From positions 7,172,001 through 7,236,000 of the forward strand of contig JAKSXM010000263.1 of NCBI GenBank assembly GCA_022575985.1: a DNA stretch of 64,000 nt. The letters are read 5' to 3'. A program made the translations under genes and the position numbers. The notes beneath the pieces were generated by a model. That model was not told the DNA's origin, did not search any database, and was given only the letters and a program-made list of their open reading frames with translations. The stretch comes from Anagrus nilaparvatae. Taxonomy: Eukaryota; Arthropoda; Insecta; Hymenoptera; Mymaridae. The first letter of the stretch is position 1. The number at the start of each line of letters is the position of its first letter. Of the stretch, positions 35,398 to 47,546 are shown in pieces.

Positions 35398-37693
35398 AAT
35401 TTCACAACCAATATGACATTAAGCCTAATTTTTTTTTCAAAATTTTTTCACCAAAAAATTTCGTGGTATACATTTTTTTTTTAATTTGGATGTAATGCCT
35501 CATTTTTTTCATGAAAATACTAGTTTTAGAAATATCGTTTTAGAAATATCGTTTATTTATGGATCTTATATATGTAATTTTTTGAAATTTTTTTTCTTAA
35601 TTATTTACCTTTTTGATTAATAATAATTTTTAAAAGACACTTATAACTACTCATAGCTCTATCCAAATAATAAATATTTTGCATACATCTAAGTAAGCAC
35701 GTATCTATAAACAAAAACGAATTCTTTTATTTTATTTTAATTTCCCACCGACAAAATGGTTATTCAGGGACCTGGCAAGTTAAGCAGTTGCTGAAGATAA
35801 TAAATAGTTTTTGGGAACGTGGTCCCTTTGATTTCCCTTTCCATGAGCATTTTTCAAGAAAAACGTCATAGACAATTTATCAAAAAGGAATTCTTATGAC
35901 TACATTTTATCAAAAAAAATTATTTACCGTTAGGAAATTACAAAAAATTTTTTCTTAAGATGACTAATAACAATTAAAAATTTTATAATTTTATCTTATT
36001 GTAATAAAATTTTTGTATATACCTAAAGTTTTTTATAATTATCTTGTTTTTCAACTTACAACATTCCAATCTTTGTATTTTGATAGACAATAGATCGGAA
36101 TGTCTAAAGTCTACAAGATAAAAATAAAAATTAAGTTCATCTAGAAAATTTGATTTTTTAAATTATTCTTAAAATAAAAAAAATTATTTAATATTAAATA
36201 AATAAATTATAATGCAAATATGCCATCACATTATGAAAGATTTTGTACATCAAAAAATTATTTTTTATAACTTAAAACAACTTTTGTACAAACTTATTTA
36301 TTATTTTCCAATTATTTTCTATTATATTATCGAAATGAAACAATTTTTAGCTAAAAAAAAAGCGCCAGACGGATTTTAAAAATTTTTTTGACTCTGAACA
36401 ACCAAAAAACAAAATTCAATTGGAATCTCGGACGTAATTTGCATTTTTATTTAAATTGTTTTAGGGACGCCGAGTACCTACAAATTTCCATTTGAATATG
36501 AATACTCACACACATTTCGTACGGCCTTAGTATATGAATTATGTATTCTAGAGAACAATAAGATATATTTTTCAGTAATTCTTATTAAAAAATTAAGTTT
36601 TGGATCTAAATTTTAAAAAAATTTAATTATTTAACAAAAAAGAGGATCGGTAAAGGCTTTTTTACAGAAAAATCAACTTAATTCATAGACAAATGAATAA
36701 AAAAACTTTTCCGTTTGGAAAGTTACATATTTTTATGATTGAATCTTGCTAAGTTTTTAATATTTAAATTACAACGCTTCTTAATCAGACATCTAGGGGG
36801 GTATATGGTAAAGGCTTTTTTTGTCCCTTCGTGATTTCTGAACTTAAATTGATTTTGTTTTACTATTAAACGACCATTTAAAGTGCCCTTGGTGTGAGGA
36901 TTTTTTAAAAATGTATTTAAGTTGTCATTTATGCGATTAAAAGGTTTTAAAAATATATGTATGAAAAGAAATCAAATTTAATATAATAGTTCAAGAAAAG
37001 GAGATTTAAAGTGCCGATTATGTCGATCATACGCCAACGGCGGTTGAAAAATGTAAGTGATTCTCTTTTACGCGCTGTAAAAATTACTTTTTTACACCAT
37101 TTAACTTTTTGCACCAAAAAAAATTATGTATTAATTGAAAGATGAATACTTATTAGTTAAGAAAAAAATTATTTTAACAAAAAAAGAAATAATTTTTATC
37201 CTTTTGGCCAGAGAAGGATAAAAGCAATAAAAACAAAAGGGTGTTCGACTAGAAATTTTTAAAAAATTATTATTTGATTCTTTTTAGCATTAGTTGGAGC
37301 CCTTATTTCACAAAAAAAAAAATCACATATTTCGCTAACCCAAAATGAGGCAAATTTACGAGAGCTCCCGGAAATAAAAAAAATGCATAAAATCGCATCG
37401 TAAAAATAAAGTAATTAGTAAAGGTACTAAAATTTAACTTATAAATATGATTCTTGGCTTATTTTTTTGCAAATTTTATCTACTTTAAAGGGTTCAAAAT
37501 ATTATAATTCTTTCCTTTTTTACTTTTTTTGTTATTGGTCAATAATTGAACAAGAAAACGTAAAAAACTCTTATATTTATTTTTTTTGCAAATAAGAATT
37601 GTGAAAAGATGGTATGGATTCTTAAAAATTTGTTAAATGGGTTTATAAAATTAATAGTTCTTCTTATTTTTGTGGTTAATATAATATTAAACA
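35398..37693. other. AT-rich DNA with a fragment related to the 58-59 kb palindrome
   Basis: No gene. Around 36,355-36,480, AAAAAAAAGCGCCAGACGG followed by TCAATTGGAATCTC and TTTATTTAAATTGTTTT is collinear with 59,025-59,145, so a decayed single arm of that family lies here. GGTAAAGGCTTTTTT occurs twice (36,650 and 36,808). The rest is unassigned. Confidence 0.45.
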
Positions 37694-37702
37694 ACTAGGT
37701 GG

Positions 37703-37793
37703 GAATTACGTATATAACCGAGGTGTGTGAAGTTGGTCGCACGAGGCACAGCCGAGTGCGAGTAAACACGCCGAGGTTTATATACGTAATTCG
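37703..37793. repeat. Imperfect cruciform
   Basis: GAATTACGTATATAACCGAG pairs with CCGAGGTTTATATACGTAAT downstream, and TCGCAC/GTGCGA pair inside it. It lies just outside the MITE that starts at 37,819, whose end motif CTAGGTG also appears at 37,695. Confidence 0.75.
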
Positions 37794-37818
37794 CACCGAG
37801 TCATTTACGTTATTTTGT

Positions 37819-38214
37819 ACTTCACCTAGTAAAATAATTAGTGTCTGATACTTTAATTAAAAAAATATTTAAGATAAAATCGTAATTATATCATATAATT
37901 ATTATTTTATCTTAAATATTTTTTCGCAATGACTTGAATATAACTGTGATCAGCTTCGATATCTCAGAAAAGGTTAGTCGTTATTTTTAATGACGACACA
38001 TAGTTTTTAGCTTTGCGCATGTGTTGTTCATAACTGTCGACTACAGAAATTATCGATGCTCTTCATTTCACAAAAAATGCATGTAAATCATGCTTATTCA
38101 ACTTTATTTCTCCGAGAATAGTTATGAGCGTATGATCGCGTAAATGCAAAATAAAGATGTGAATTGCCATCTGTGCGTGGGATAGTTATGCACTAATTAT
38201 ATGCTAGGTGAAGT
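37819..38214. mobile_element. MITE-like element with imperfect inverted ends
   Basis: TACTTCACCTAGTAAAATAA at the left is matched by the reverse complement of TTATATGCTAGGTGAAGTA at the right; the inverted match extends ~26 bp. Inside lies a 20-bp perfect stem (37,861-37,880 with 37,904-37,923). No protein. The superfamily is not determined. Confidence 0.6.
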
Positions 38215-38455
38215 ATAAAATTCTTAAATGTATCATTGACCCAAAAATAAACGGGATTTATTCATGCATTATTTCACGCTTTGTTTTCAGGTATTCAAAA
38301 GAGTCTTTTTTTCTAGCTCTTAGTGAATGTGTATATATTGCCCCTCTTAATTACATAGTGCGCCTGCGTAAACTATACGAATGCATACAATATTACTGTT
38401 GTTGAGTTCGGTTTAGACGTTGACGCGCTCACATCAAAAACTTTTAAATCATACA

Positions 38456-38960
38456 CACACATATATATATACTAAGGGGCCCCACCCCCTGCGCGCTAAT
38501 CCCCGTGGAGTGATTGAAAAAGTGAGTTAGTCATGATAACAACTAATGTAAAATTCTTTTAAAATTCGTTAATATTTTTATAATGAATTGATTTATCGGC
38601 TTAAAAATAAAAAAAATAAAATCACTTAGACCCACAAGGGCCGGTTTTGCCCAGTAGTATCTTATTGACCCAAAAGTATCAAATTAGCCCAAAAGTGTCA
38701 ATAACTAAGAAAACGGAAAATTTTATTATACCCTATAAGGTTCACTTACATCCACAAGGTCCGGTTTTGCCCAATAGTACAAAATTGGCACAAAAGTGTC
38801 AGATTGAACCAAAAGTATCAGAATGGCCCAAAAGTGTCAGAGTGGCCCAAAATTGTTAGAGTGGCCCAAAAGTATCAGAGTGTCCCAAAAAAGTCAGACT
38901 GGCCCAAAGGCGTCATTCGACAGCGGCGCCAGCGGTTATAACTTTATAATATATATAGGT
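38456..38960 (+). mobile_element. Hairpin-headed repeat family, copy 3 (diverged)
   Basis: (AT)n followed by CTAAGGGGCCCCACCCCCTG, a ~19-bp array at about 38,637-38,920 (GGCCCAAAAGTGTCAGAGT-type), then CGACAGCGGCGCCAGCGG and GTTATAACTTTATAATATAT. The head hairpin is partly broken. Open frames across the array are by-products, as in copies 1 and 2. Confidence 0.7.
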
Positions 38961-39399
38961 ATATATCACAAATCAAATATAAAATTTGAAACTAATTATT
39001 TAAAACAAAAAATTGATTAATAGTGCAATATTTATAATAATTGACATCTTAAAAATAAGTAATTCCTTGAAGCGCCAAATTCACTGGACCCAACATAACC
39101 ATCTAATATTGCTTTAATCTAAAACATCTCTAAAAGCTAATTAGAATAATAGTGAGGCAAAAATAGTTTTTTCATTTTTTCTGTTTTTACTAAATATAAG
39201 AATCAACATTCAACGTTCTCATAAAAAATAAAAAAAAACTCGCAAAACCGTAAAATTCTGACACTAGCAGGTAGTTTAACGAACTAGTTCAATGAACTTA
39301 AATTATAGTTCACAATTTAGTATTTCTTCTTAATAAATTCTACCGCCAAAATGACTACTTAACCAGAATTCATTTTAAAACAACAAACAAATATATATA
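38961..39399. other. AT-rich spacer
   Basis: Nothing assignable. It ends in an (AT)n run at 39,391-39,400 just before the LINE ORF1 relic. Confidence 0.4.
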
Positions 39400-39403
39400 T
39401 ATA

Positions 39404-40765
39404 ATGAAGCTTTGGCGCCTCCTTTTATCTTAGATATAAAATCCACTGACAATAACATTGTAAAACTGCATAGAACAGCACTATCAATTAAACTTAAGCA
39501 AGCAGGCATGAAACACACTTTAGCTACAAGAAGAGGCCAAAATATGATCAAACTATCCTTCGATAACTACAAAGATGCTAACGAGGGATTAAAAACGCAG
39601 TTTGAAGGTGGTTAGTATGCATACATCCCGGATCAGAATGTATATAAGATAGGAGTTATAAAAGACGTAGATGAAGATACCATTGACAATGATCTTTTAA
39701 AAAGCATTAATGAGTCCTACAAAGATTGAAAAATAGAAAGGCTTAAAAAGAATGTAATATTAGAAGATGGAGAAGACACCATAATATCCACCAGTACGAT
39801 AAAAATATATTTTAAAAATGAATCTCTTCCTATAAACATATGACAATCTTCGCTTACCCGGTATATTCTTATATACCAAAGGTGATTCAATGTAATAAGT
39901 GTTTCAAATTCGGCCATCCAACGTGCTACTGCAGAGTAAAAGACGTCATGTGCATCCATTACGGAGTCCAACATCAGTACATTTAAGAAACCTGCGAAAA
40001 AACAAAACCAAAATGTGTATACTGTAATGGCCTGAATAAGAAAAAAACTATAGCACATAAAACTAGTAATGGGGAAAAAAGCAAAGAAGAAAAAGAAGAG
40101 TATAACGATGAGGAAAATAACAATCAGTTTAAAGATTCTCTAAATGAAATCAGCAATACTTGCCATCAACATATATATAAAAATATAAAAAGAAGTCATG
40201 GGCAATCCCAAGATAACGATGGGTGTGAAAACAAATTAAATCAAAAAAACATAGGAGAACTGATAAAACAGTTCACTTTACAACAAAAAGAATTTAATAC
40301 AATTCTAAGTGAACAGCAAAAGCTCAAAATAAAATAAAAAATCAAAATAAAAAATTAACTGAACAAAATGAGCTCTTTAAAAAGAATTTTTTAGATAGCG
40401 ACTCGCCATTGGAAGAGGGATCGTAGAACAAATAAATCAAGTAACTCAAGAAGGTACTAGTTCAATTCAGATTCCAGGACCTATATTTGATCAAGAAGCA
40501 ACTTTTGATCGGTTGTATGAAAATTTCTCTTCAGCACACCCTAATTATGAATATAGTAATGACGAAGATTTTGTGGAAGAAATTCCGGTACTTCCCTTGA
40601 GTCCAATAAAAAAAATAGAAGTATCACCAACAAACAGTTGCTACACTTGCTGAAAGCAAGAAATATTAACAATCCAATAAAGAAAAAGAAAATCTTTAAA
40701 AAAAAAAAGTTTTCATTAAAAATAAATAGAAATACACTCACTATTCAACTACAAAATAAATACAG
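39404..40765 (+). pseudogene. ORF1 (gag-like) relic of a Jockey/I-type LINE
   Basis: The only sizeable open piece is 39,412-39,615, starting at TTG and so not a true start (DIKSTDNNIVKLHR, MIKLSFDNYKDANEGLK). Further coding-like blocks follow in shifting frames: DVDEDTIDNDLLKSI, then at 39,891-39,932 a CNKCFKFGHPTCYC zinc knuckle (C-x2-C-x4-H-x4-C), then CVYCNG, a Lys/Glu-rich stretch and a basic C-terminus. This order of a recognition-motif-like domain followed by zinc knuckles is that of ORF1 proteins of insect Jockey/I LINEs, which bind the element RNA. Several stops and frameshifts show it is dead. No RT belonging to it follows; the LINE RT at 42.9 kb is of another clade. Confidence 0.7.
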
Positions 40766-42726
40766 AATTTTATATTAGTGTTATTATAGATTATAAGGAT
40801 AATACAACTTTGAACAATCAAGAACACCATGGAACAGCTTTTCTGAGGGTGACGATCCTTAAGGCACTGAACCAAGATAAATAGTAAACATAAAACTCAT
40901 CACGTATTGTATCTTTCGGCACCTAAATTTATATTTCATAAATATATTATAGGCTTCAGTTATAACATACAATGTGTTTACTACAAAAAAGTTATTAACA
41001 CGTCTTTATAATGGAACCAACATCAGTATAAATAAGACTTTTCAATTCAACACATAAATACTAAAAATTTAATTAACTTAAAAAAGTACAGTTTAATACA
41101 CAAGACATAGTAATTGTTCTGTTGTTTAACATCCATAATTAGCATCGATTCAGACACCTAAATTTATGTTATATATAACACATTATAGGCTCCTGCAGTA
41201 ATTATCTCACAACAAGCTTGCTTTTTCTGAAGAATCCTAGAATGCTTGATGTGAGGTTCGCTAAAATAACTCAACGGAGCACAACACTGCTACCTCGTAC
41301 TTACCTTTTACTCTTTTAAGATAAAAATACATACTTTGTAGTAGAATGATGAACGTATAATGCAAAATATAATGTCTATAGTGGAACTACTTCACTTAAC
41401 TGTAATGTAATGTGCTTTTGAATAGTTTGTAAAATAAATGTATAAATAAGTGTTATTAATTTATATCGACAAAGTGATTCAACGTAATTATAACCTCTTA
41501 GTCGTAATTATTAAAACTGAAAGTGCAAAACTTAACTTACTAAAAGAATAGACTGGAATTCAACATTTAAACTAATTATTGGCCATTAATTACCTAAAAA
41601 TAAAATGAATGAAAAGAAGAAAGTGTAAATAATAAATGGCAGGAATTAGTGTTGTGAAAACACACTATATTATATCATATTGTAAATAGGTTTTAAAGTT
41701 TATAAGATTTTACTTAATTTAAGAATTTAGTTATTGATAAACAAAAGATATTGACAATTAGTAAGAGAATATCGGTAACATTTGTTTACAATAAAATTAT
41801 GAGAATTTAAAGTTTGCAACCGGACTAAAATATTTATTTGAATTGTTGTTAGTATCTCAGTCTAACTTCAAAACTTCAATTCTTCAAAGTCAAAGAATTA
41901 TAATTTTATCTCATCCGACAATATTATACAAATTTAATGTACTGCAGTTTGGCATCCCTTCCTGCTTAATTTTACATTGTAGATAGAGAATTATAAATCT
42001 GTTTATAAGATTTTACATAATAAATAAGATTTTGATAACCACCATTCTCCTATCTAATGATTAGAATACGGAATTATAAGATAAGATCAAGAAATATCAA
42101 AACATTTTAAGATTAAATGACAAAAGATTAATTGAAGAAAATTTAAATAAGGAAGAGAAATTGTCAATTAAATAAAATATTTATAAAAGAAAGTTTGATT
42201 CATTTATTAAATTTTGTCACATTACTTGTAATAATAAAAAATTTAAATCAATTTGGAAAAATTTAGAAAATTAGACAATTTAAAAAATTGAATGAATTTA
42301 TAATAAGACATTTTTATTTTTTACAATAATAAGACTCTTGTAAACATTTAGAAAATATGATCTATAAAATTATAATTGACTATTATGACAAAATTTATTA
42401 AATTTGAAAATAAGTTTACATTAATTTTGCAATCTTTAAATTCATATAACATTTTAATTTTAGTAGAAAGAGATTTTGAAATTTATATTTGACTCTAGGA
42501 AAATTAGACTAAAATATAATGTTTTTGAAATATAAAATTAACATTACAATACCAAATAACATCATTTTAATTAATATAAATTCTACCAAAAACTTATTAA
42601 AAATAGAGTTGAATTTCATATGAATTTATTCTTAATTATAAATTTAAAGTTATTAAAATGAAATTTAAAAAATATTTAATGTTCTTGATAAGACAAACAA
42701 AAAAGAAAATTTTTAAAATACTATAT
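40766..42726. other. AT-rich unassigned DNA
   Basis: No gene. CACCTAAATTTAT followed by ATTATAGGCT recurs about 235 bp apart (40,920 and 41,155), suggesting a decayed duplication. Confidence 0.4.
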
Positions 42727-42840
42727 TTTTTTTTTTTTTTTTTTTTTTGTAATTATTGTATTTTTATTATAGTACATAGTATTATGTACCCCACAGAGAA
42801 TCAAGCCTGTGCGTGGGCGATAATCATTAATTAATTATTA

Positions 42841-42875
<35 letters not shown>
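42727..42875. repeat. Poly-T tract and (TTA)n microsatellite
   Basis: About 24 T residues at 42,726-42,749 could be the reverse-complemented tail of a minus-strand retroposon. (ATT)n follows at about 42,838-42,874, immediately upstream of the truncated LINE. Confidence 0.7.
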
Positions 42876-42877
<2 letters not shown>

Positions 42878-42884
42878 AGCTGTA

Positions 42885-44975
42885 CATAAGTTTACAAATA
42901 TTGGTTACATATACAATGTAGCTCTCTTCCCGGATCATCCAAACCAACAACACCCTGCTTTGGATGTCCCGAGGGAGCAAGTTCCGCTATTTATCGAGGC
43001 GGAGATGCTTCAGGCAATTAGGTCAATGAAAAATGGAAAAGCGCCAGGACCAGACGGAATACCCGCGGAAGCCCTTAAGGCGGCTGCAAAGGTAATCCCT
43101 GGTCTCCTGCTTGGCATGTTTAACGCGTGCCTCGTGGCAGGCGCCTTTCCAAAGGACTGGAAAGTGGCCCGTCTGGCTCTGATAAGCAAGGGAAACGGTG
43201 AACCAGGATCTCCATCATCTTACAGACCATTGTGTATGTTAAATACCATTGGCAAGTTGATGGAGAGCATGGTCAGAGGAAGATTGTGGCAGGCAATTGG
43301 GGAAGCGGGTGACCTTAGCGACGATTAACACGGCTTTCGTGAGGGGCGTTCCACGATCGGTGCCATCGAGCAGGTTGTGAAGGTGGTTATGAGGGCCAGA
43401 CATTAAACCGGCCGGATATTAAACCGGACGTCCTGCTTGTCACGTTGGATGTGAAAAACGCATTCAACTCGGCTAAGTGGGACGATATGTTGCACTCCTT
43501 CGAGCAGGTATTCAGAGTTCCGGATTATCTGAGAAATATACTTAGAGATTACCTCCGGGACCGATACCTGCGCTGGGACACGCTCGATGGCACAAGAGGT
43601 AAAGTACTAAGCGCAGGCATACCGCAGGGTTCAGTTCTGGGTCCTGATCTATGGAATGCCTTTTACGACGGCTTGCTAAAGATTGAGCTTCCAGAGGGAT
43701 GCTCCATGATCGGATACGCGGATGACGTTGCTCTAACCATAACAGCTCGAGAGCCAGAGGACCAGCAGAATACCTTGGATGAGGCCATGCGCCTTATCAA
43801 TAGCTGGATGTCGGATCACGGACTAAGACTGGCAGTTCCGAAAACGGAGATTGTCAACCCGGAGAAGGGTTGATACCATATTCGGCGTCAGCTTTGATGA
43901 TGGAGGTAATCCCCTTATGATCCAGACCAAACCATCGGTCAAATATTTGGGGGTCTTCTTGGATAACAAGTTGACCTACAATAGACAATTCCAGCAGGTC
44001 TGTGAAAAGGCTGGCCGGGTGACAAAGTCCCTCTCGTGGCTGATGACGAACATCGGCGGTCTCAGATCAGAGAAGAGGAGGAGGCTGTTGATGACGACCG
44101 TAAACTCCATCTTGCTCTATGGTGCAGAGGTGTGGGCGGACAATGTCCGCATAAAAAAGTACTGCAAGAAACTAAAGGCAGTACAGAGGAAGGGGGCACT
44201 TCGAATCGCTTGCTCGTACAAGACAGTATCAGAGCCAGCGATCCAGGTGGTGGCTCGGGTGATTCGCATCGATCTGCTTGCCTTGGAAAGGCAGGCGATC
44301 TATAACCGTAAGGAAGAAGAGCGCGACGTAGCTTCCGTTCGCGCTCGCTCCCACACACTGGAATGCTGGCAGTATAGGTGGAATGGTGACCCAAGGGGAC
44401 GTTGGACGCACCGCCTTATCATCGATTTGGAAAGCTGGATGAACCGTGATCATGGAGAGGTAGACTTCTACCTCACACAGTTCCTAACTGGTCACGGTTA
44501 TTTCCGCGATATGCTTTTCAAGTGGAGCAAGGTGACATCTCCGGAATGCTTGCATTGCCCGGGTGAGCGGGATACCGCTGAGCACACCTTTTTTTGGGTG
44601 TCCTCGCTTCGCTGAAGGGCGACCGCCCTTCGATTAATGGAGGCCGGAAGGAGTCGTCCCGGAAATGCTGCGCAGTGCCGCTAACTGGTACAGTGTGGCA
44701 GAGTACGTACGGGCGACACTGATTAAAAAAAAGGAGGAAGGTTTCCTCTCGTAGGAAAATCTCCTCCTTTATCGACAGGGTATGGCGAAGAAATGCCTTG
44801 GCTGCATTGTTTCCGGACCGAAGTAATACCTAAACAGGGAGTCCCGGTCCGGATTCTTTGATATTGTCATAAATGCAGGAGGGTGGGGAGTTTAGTGGGT
44901 ATTGTAATTCCTCAATTGTGTATATCTGGGCAATCCCAGATACAAATTTGAGGTTGAGTCCCACATAACCATACA
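42885..44975 (+). mobile_element. 5'-truncated R1-clade LINE
   Basis: Contains most of ORF2 (RT to C-terminal zinc motif) and a 3' region ending near GAGTCCCACATAACC or a little beyond. ORF1, endonuclease and 5' UTR are absent, the usual result of incomplete reverse transcription. GC content is clearly higher than in the surroundings, so the arrival is fairly recent. No 28S rDNA sequence flanks it, so it is not at the classic R1 site. Confidence 0.85.
42904..44755 (+). pseudogene. R1-type ORF2: reverse transcriptase and C-terminal domain
   Basis: In order: RT fingers (MKNGKAPGPDGIPAEALK, FPKDWKVARLALISKG), an in-frame TAA at 43,326-43,328 just before HGFREGRST, a frameshift around a duplicated ATTAAACCGG near 43,403-43,427, then VKNAFNSAKWD, GIPQGSVLGP and the catalytic YADD at 43,715-43,726. 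A second frameshift near 43,855 precedes the thumb and C-terminal part (VKYLGVFLDNKLTY, AEVWADNVR). The C-terminal CLHCPGERDTAEH zinc motif is at 44,549-44,587. A T-run at 44,588-44,594 shifts the frame again; homology continues (WRPEGVVPEMLRSAANWYS) to about 44,755. Four breaks make it non-functional. Coding begins before 42,960; the TTG there is not a start. Confidence 0.9.
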
Positions 44976-45019
44976 GTACGCGGTGTATGGTATGCGTAAA
45001 TGCATTCTCCTCGTCCTAC

Positions 45020-46097
45020 GAAAAAGGCCCCTTCTATCTCCAATTCTAGCAGATCTAGTCATCCAAGATCTTGAGGAAAAGGTCTTAACATCTTATCATG
45101 AACACATTCTTTCATACTCTAGGTACGTAGATGATTCTTTCATGATTTTAAACAAAGACAAAATTCTTGAAGTTTTGAACTCATTCAACAACTTTGACCC
45201 TAATATAAAATTTACCTATGAATTGGAAAAAAATGAACAGCTCAACTTTTTAGATATTCTTGTCATTAAAAATAAAAACCAATCCATATCAACAGACATT
45301 TATAAAAAACCTACTTTTTCTGGTCGTATGTATGTATGTATGTAAATTTTGCTTCAAACCATTCTCATTCTACAAAAATTGGCATTAGCAAAAATACTTT
45401 ACATAAAATAGTTAATCTTTCCAGTCCAAAATTTCATGAAAAAAACTTAAAAATTTTCTAAAAGGATCTTGTTCTTAATGGCTATCCCACTAAATTTAGC
45501 AATAACCATTTTCAAAATTTTCTCAATAAATTTAATAACCCCCCCAACACAGATGAAAACAATAACAATAGCACTAACACTGAACCTGAAACTTACAATT
45601 CCAAAGATACTATTGTTTTACCTCTCATACCTAAAATCTCAAAAAAGATACAATACACTTTGAAGAAAAAATGTAACATCAAAACAGTTTTTAGAACTCC
45701 TTTCAAACTAAATAAAATAATAAAAACTGGCAAAGACCCTTTAAAAAAGTGCAATAACAAAAATTTGGTTTATAAAATTGATTGCAAGCATTGTCCTAAG
45801 ACATATGTTGGCCAAACAAAACGGTTACTGAAAACCAGATCGAATGAACATGAAAAAAACATCAAGTTAGCAAGCAAATATCATACTGTTATTAGTAAAC
45901 ATGTCTTAGAAACTAACAATGAACATAAATTTGATTATGACAACATTCAAATTTTACACAGAGAGTCTAATTTTTACAAAAGATCTTTTGCTGAAACAGT
46001 ATATATACAAAAAAACATCACTAATGCAATCAATAAAAAATCTGATTGTGACAAACTTGCTGATTCCTATAATGTAATCATTGACCAAATATCATAA
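45020..46097 (+). pseudogene. Penelope reverse transcriptase (C-terminal) and GIY-YIG endonuclease
   Basis: The RT part has LLSPILADLVIQDLEEKVL, then YSRYVDDSFMI with catalytic YVDD at 45,124-45,135, NIKFTYELEKN and LNFLDILV, the typical Penelope order. At about 45,326-45,343 a TATG microsatellite expansion has thrown the frame. From there to 46,097 one frame runs with a single stop (TAA ~45,460): connector (GYPTKFSNNHFQNFLNKF, Asn-rich linker) and a GIY-YIG domain (LVYKIDCKHCPKTYVGQTKR, RSNEHEKNI, FAETVYIQ), where the first motif is the variant TYVG. The endonuclease nicks target DNA for reverse transcription. The N-terminus and the RT fingers are missing. Confidence 0.85.
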
Positions 46098-46498
46098 ATC
46101 ATCAATATACTCTAAAAATAAAAATATTTTTACCATTAATACCAACTATAAATGAATGTACCATATAGTTTTAATATTAACGTTGGCAATCTGTAATATG
46201 TATGTATGTACTTTACACTATCAAAATGTAAAATATTTATGGTTAAGCATGCGCATTACAAAAACAGCTGTTTCTGTGATTTATCAACAAAATATCAATG
46301 TGCAAAAGTATTATCAAAAAATTGTTTATAAAATGTTTTATTTTAAGAAAATATTAATTAATTATAAGTACAGATTATTTATATTTATGTTGACTATTAA
46401 ATTATTGACTTTATATAAATTTATATACAATTAAGTTTAAAAATTATACTAAAAATCAATTTATTCACACAATTGTTGGTTAGTAGTGTATATATATA
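46098..46498 (+). other. AT-rich 3' region of the Penelope element
   Basis: Contains ATGTATGTATGTA and an open frame of ~90 codons without recognisable features; probably untranslated. Confidence 0.4.
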
Positions 46499-47546
46499 TT
46501 AGAGTGGACCTATTTTTGGACTTTGTGGAAAAACTTTGCTCCCCGGGTTTTTTTGTGAAGTTTTGGTCATAAAAAGTTCCGAGTTCCAAGGATTTTGCTT
46601 TAGCCTTGCAAAAACACGTGCCTGTAACCACATCAATTTTCCCATTTAAATAACATGGGAATTTTGAGTTTTTAGCTATACAAATTTTCACAAAAGCCAA
46701 AAAGCGTTTTAAAATGCTAATTTTTACTGGAAAATATACTTTTATATGTTGTAAAGACATACAAACCGCCCTGAATTCATTCCAAAGGGAATTTTGGGGC
46801 TAGAAACCCAAATTTACCGAGTCCCAATTTCAGGGTTTTCAAAAAAAGTCAATTTTTATCATTATCTTTGAAAAACGATATCTTAAAAACTATTTAAAGA
46901 AAAGAGACGAGTAAAAAATTTTTGGAAACTTGAAGCTTGCAGAAAACTTTTAAGGCCTATAAAACTCAATTTTGTCAAAAATTACAATTTTGGCAGCAAT
47001 TTAAACAAATTTAAAAATTGGGCCTTTCGGGTCATAAATTACCAATAGGTTAATTGACTATAGCGGTGAGAGAATCAGTGATAAAAATACACGGTTTACG
47101 TCGTTTGAAAGGTAACACTTATACCAAAAAAAGTGAACCAACCAGAAGTGTTTTGGTTAATTTTTGTGGTTGTAGCTTTTTATCGAAAATTACCGAAAAG
47201 CCCTGTTTTATAAGATTGAGTAAACATGTAAATTTGCGTTTCTAGCCTCAAAATTCCCTTTGGAATGAATGCAGGGCGGTTTGTATGTCCTTACAACATA
47301 TAAAAGTATGTTTTCCAGTAAAAATTAGCATTTTAAAACGCTTTTTGGCATTTGTGAAAATTTGATTAGCTAAAAACTCAAAATTCCCATGTTATTTAAA
47401 TGGGAAAATTGATGTGGTTACAGGCACGTGTTTTTGTAAGGCTAAAGCAAAATCCTTGGAACTGGGAACTTTTTATGACTAAAACTTCACAAAAAAACCC
47501 GGGGAGCAAAGTTTTTCCACAAAGTCCAAAAATAGGTCCACTCTAA
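46499..47546. mobile_element. 1.05-kb palindromic element
   Basis: TTAGAGTGGACCTATTTTTG at 46,499 and its reverse complement ending at 47,546 define arms of at least 320 bp (shared AAACTTTGCTCCCCGGGTTT, CAAACCGCCCTGAATTCATT with small changes). It sits in AT microsatellites on both sides, compatible with a TA target. The interior (46,849-46,915) matches 47,757-47,823 in the next array. No protein. Confidence 0.85.

Noticed and set aside
39717..40058. 113-codon minus-strand frame
   Set aside because: Antisense shadow of the LINE ORF1 relic, whose zinc knuckle is on the plus strand.
44062..44453. Minus-strand open frames of 110 and 74 codons and a plus-strand 89-codon frame
   Set aside because: Shadows of the R1-type ORF2 in other frames.
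42885..44975. R1 inserted in 28S rDNA
   Set aside because: Flanks are AT microsatellite and a Penelope element; no rRNA sequence is visible.
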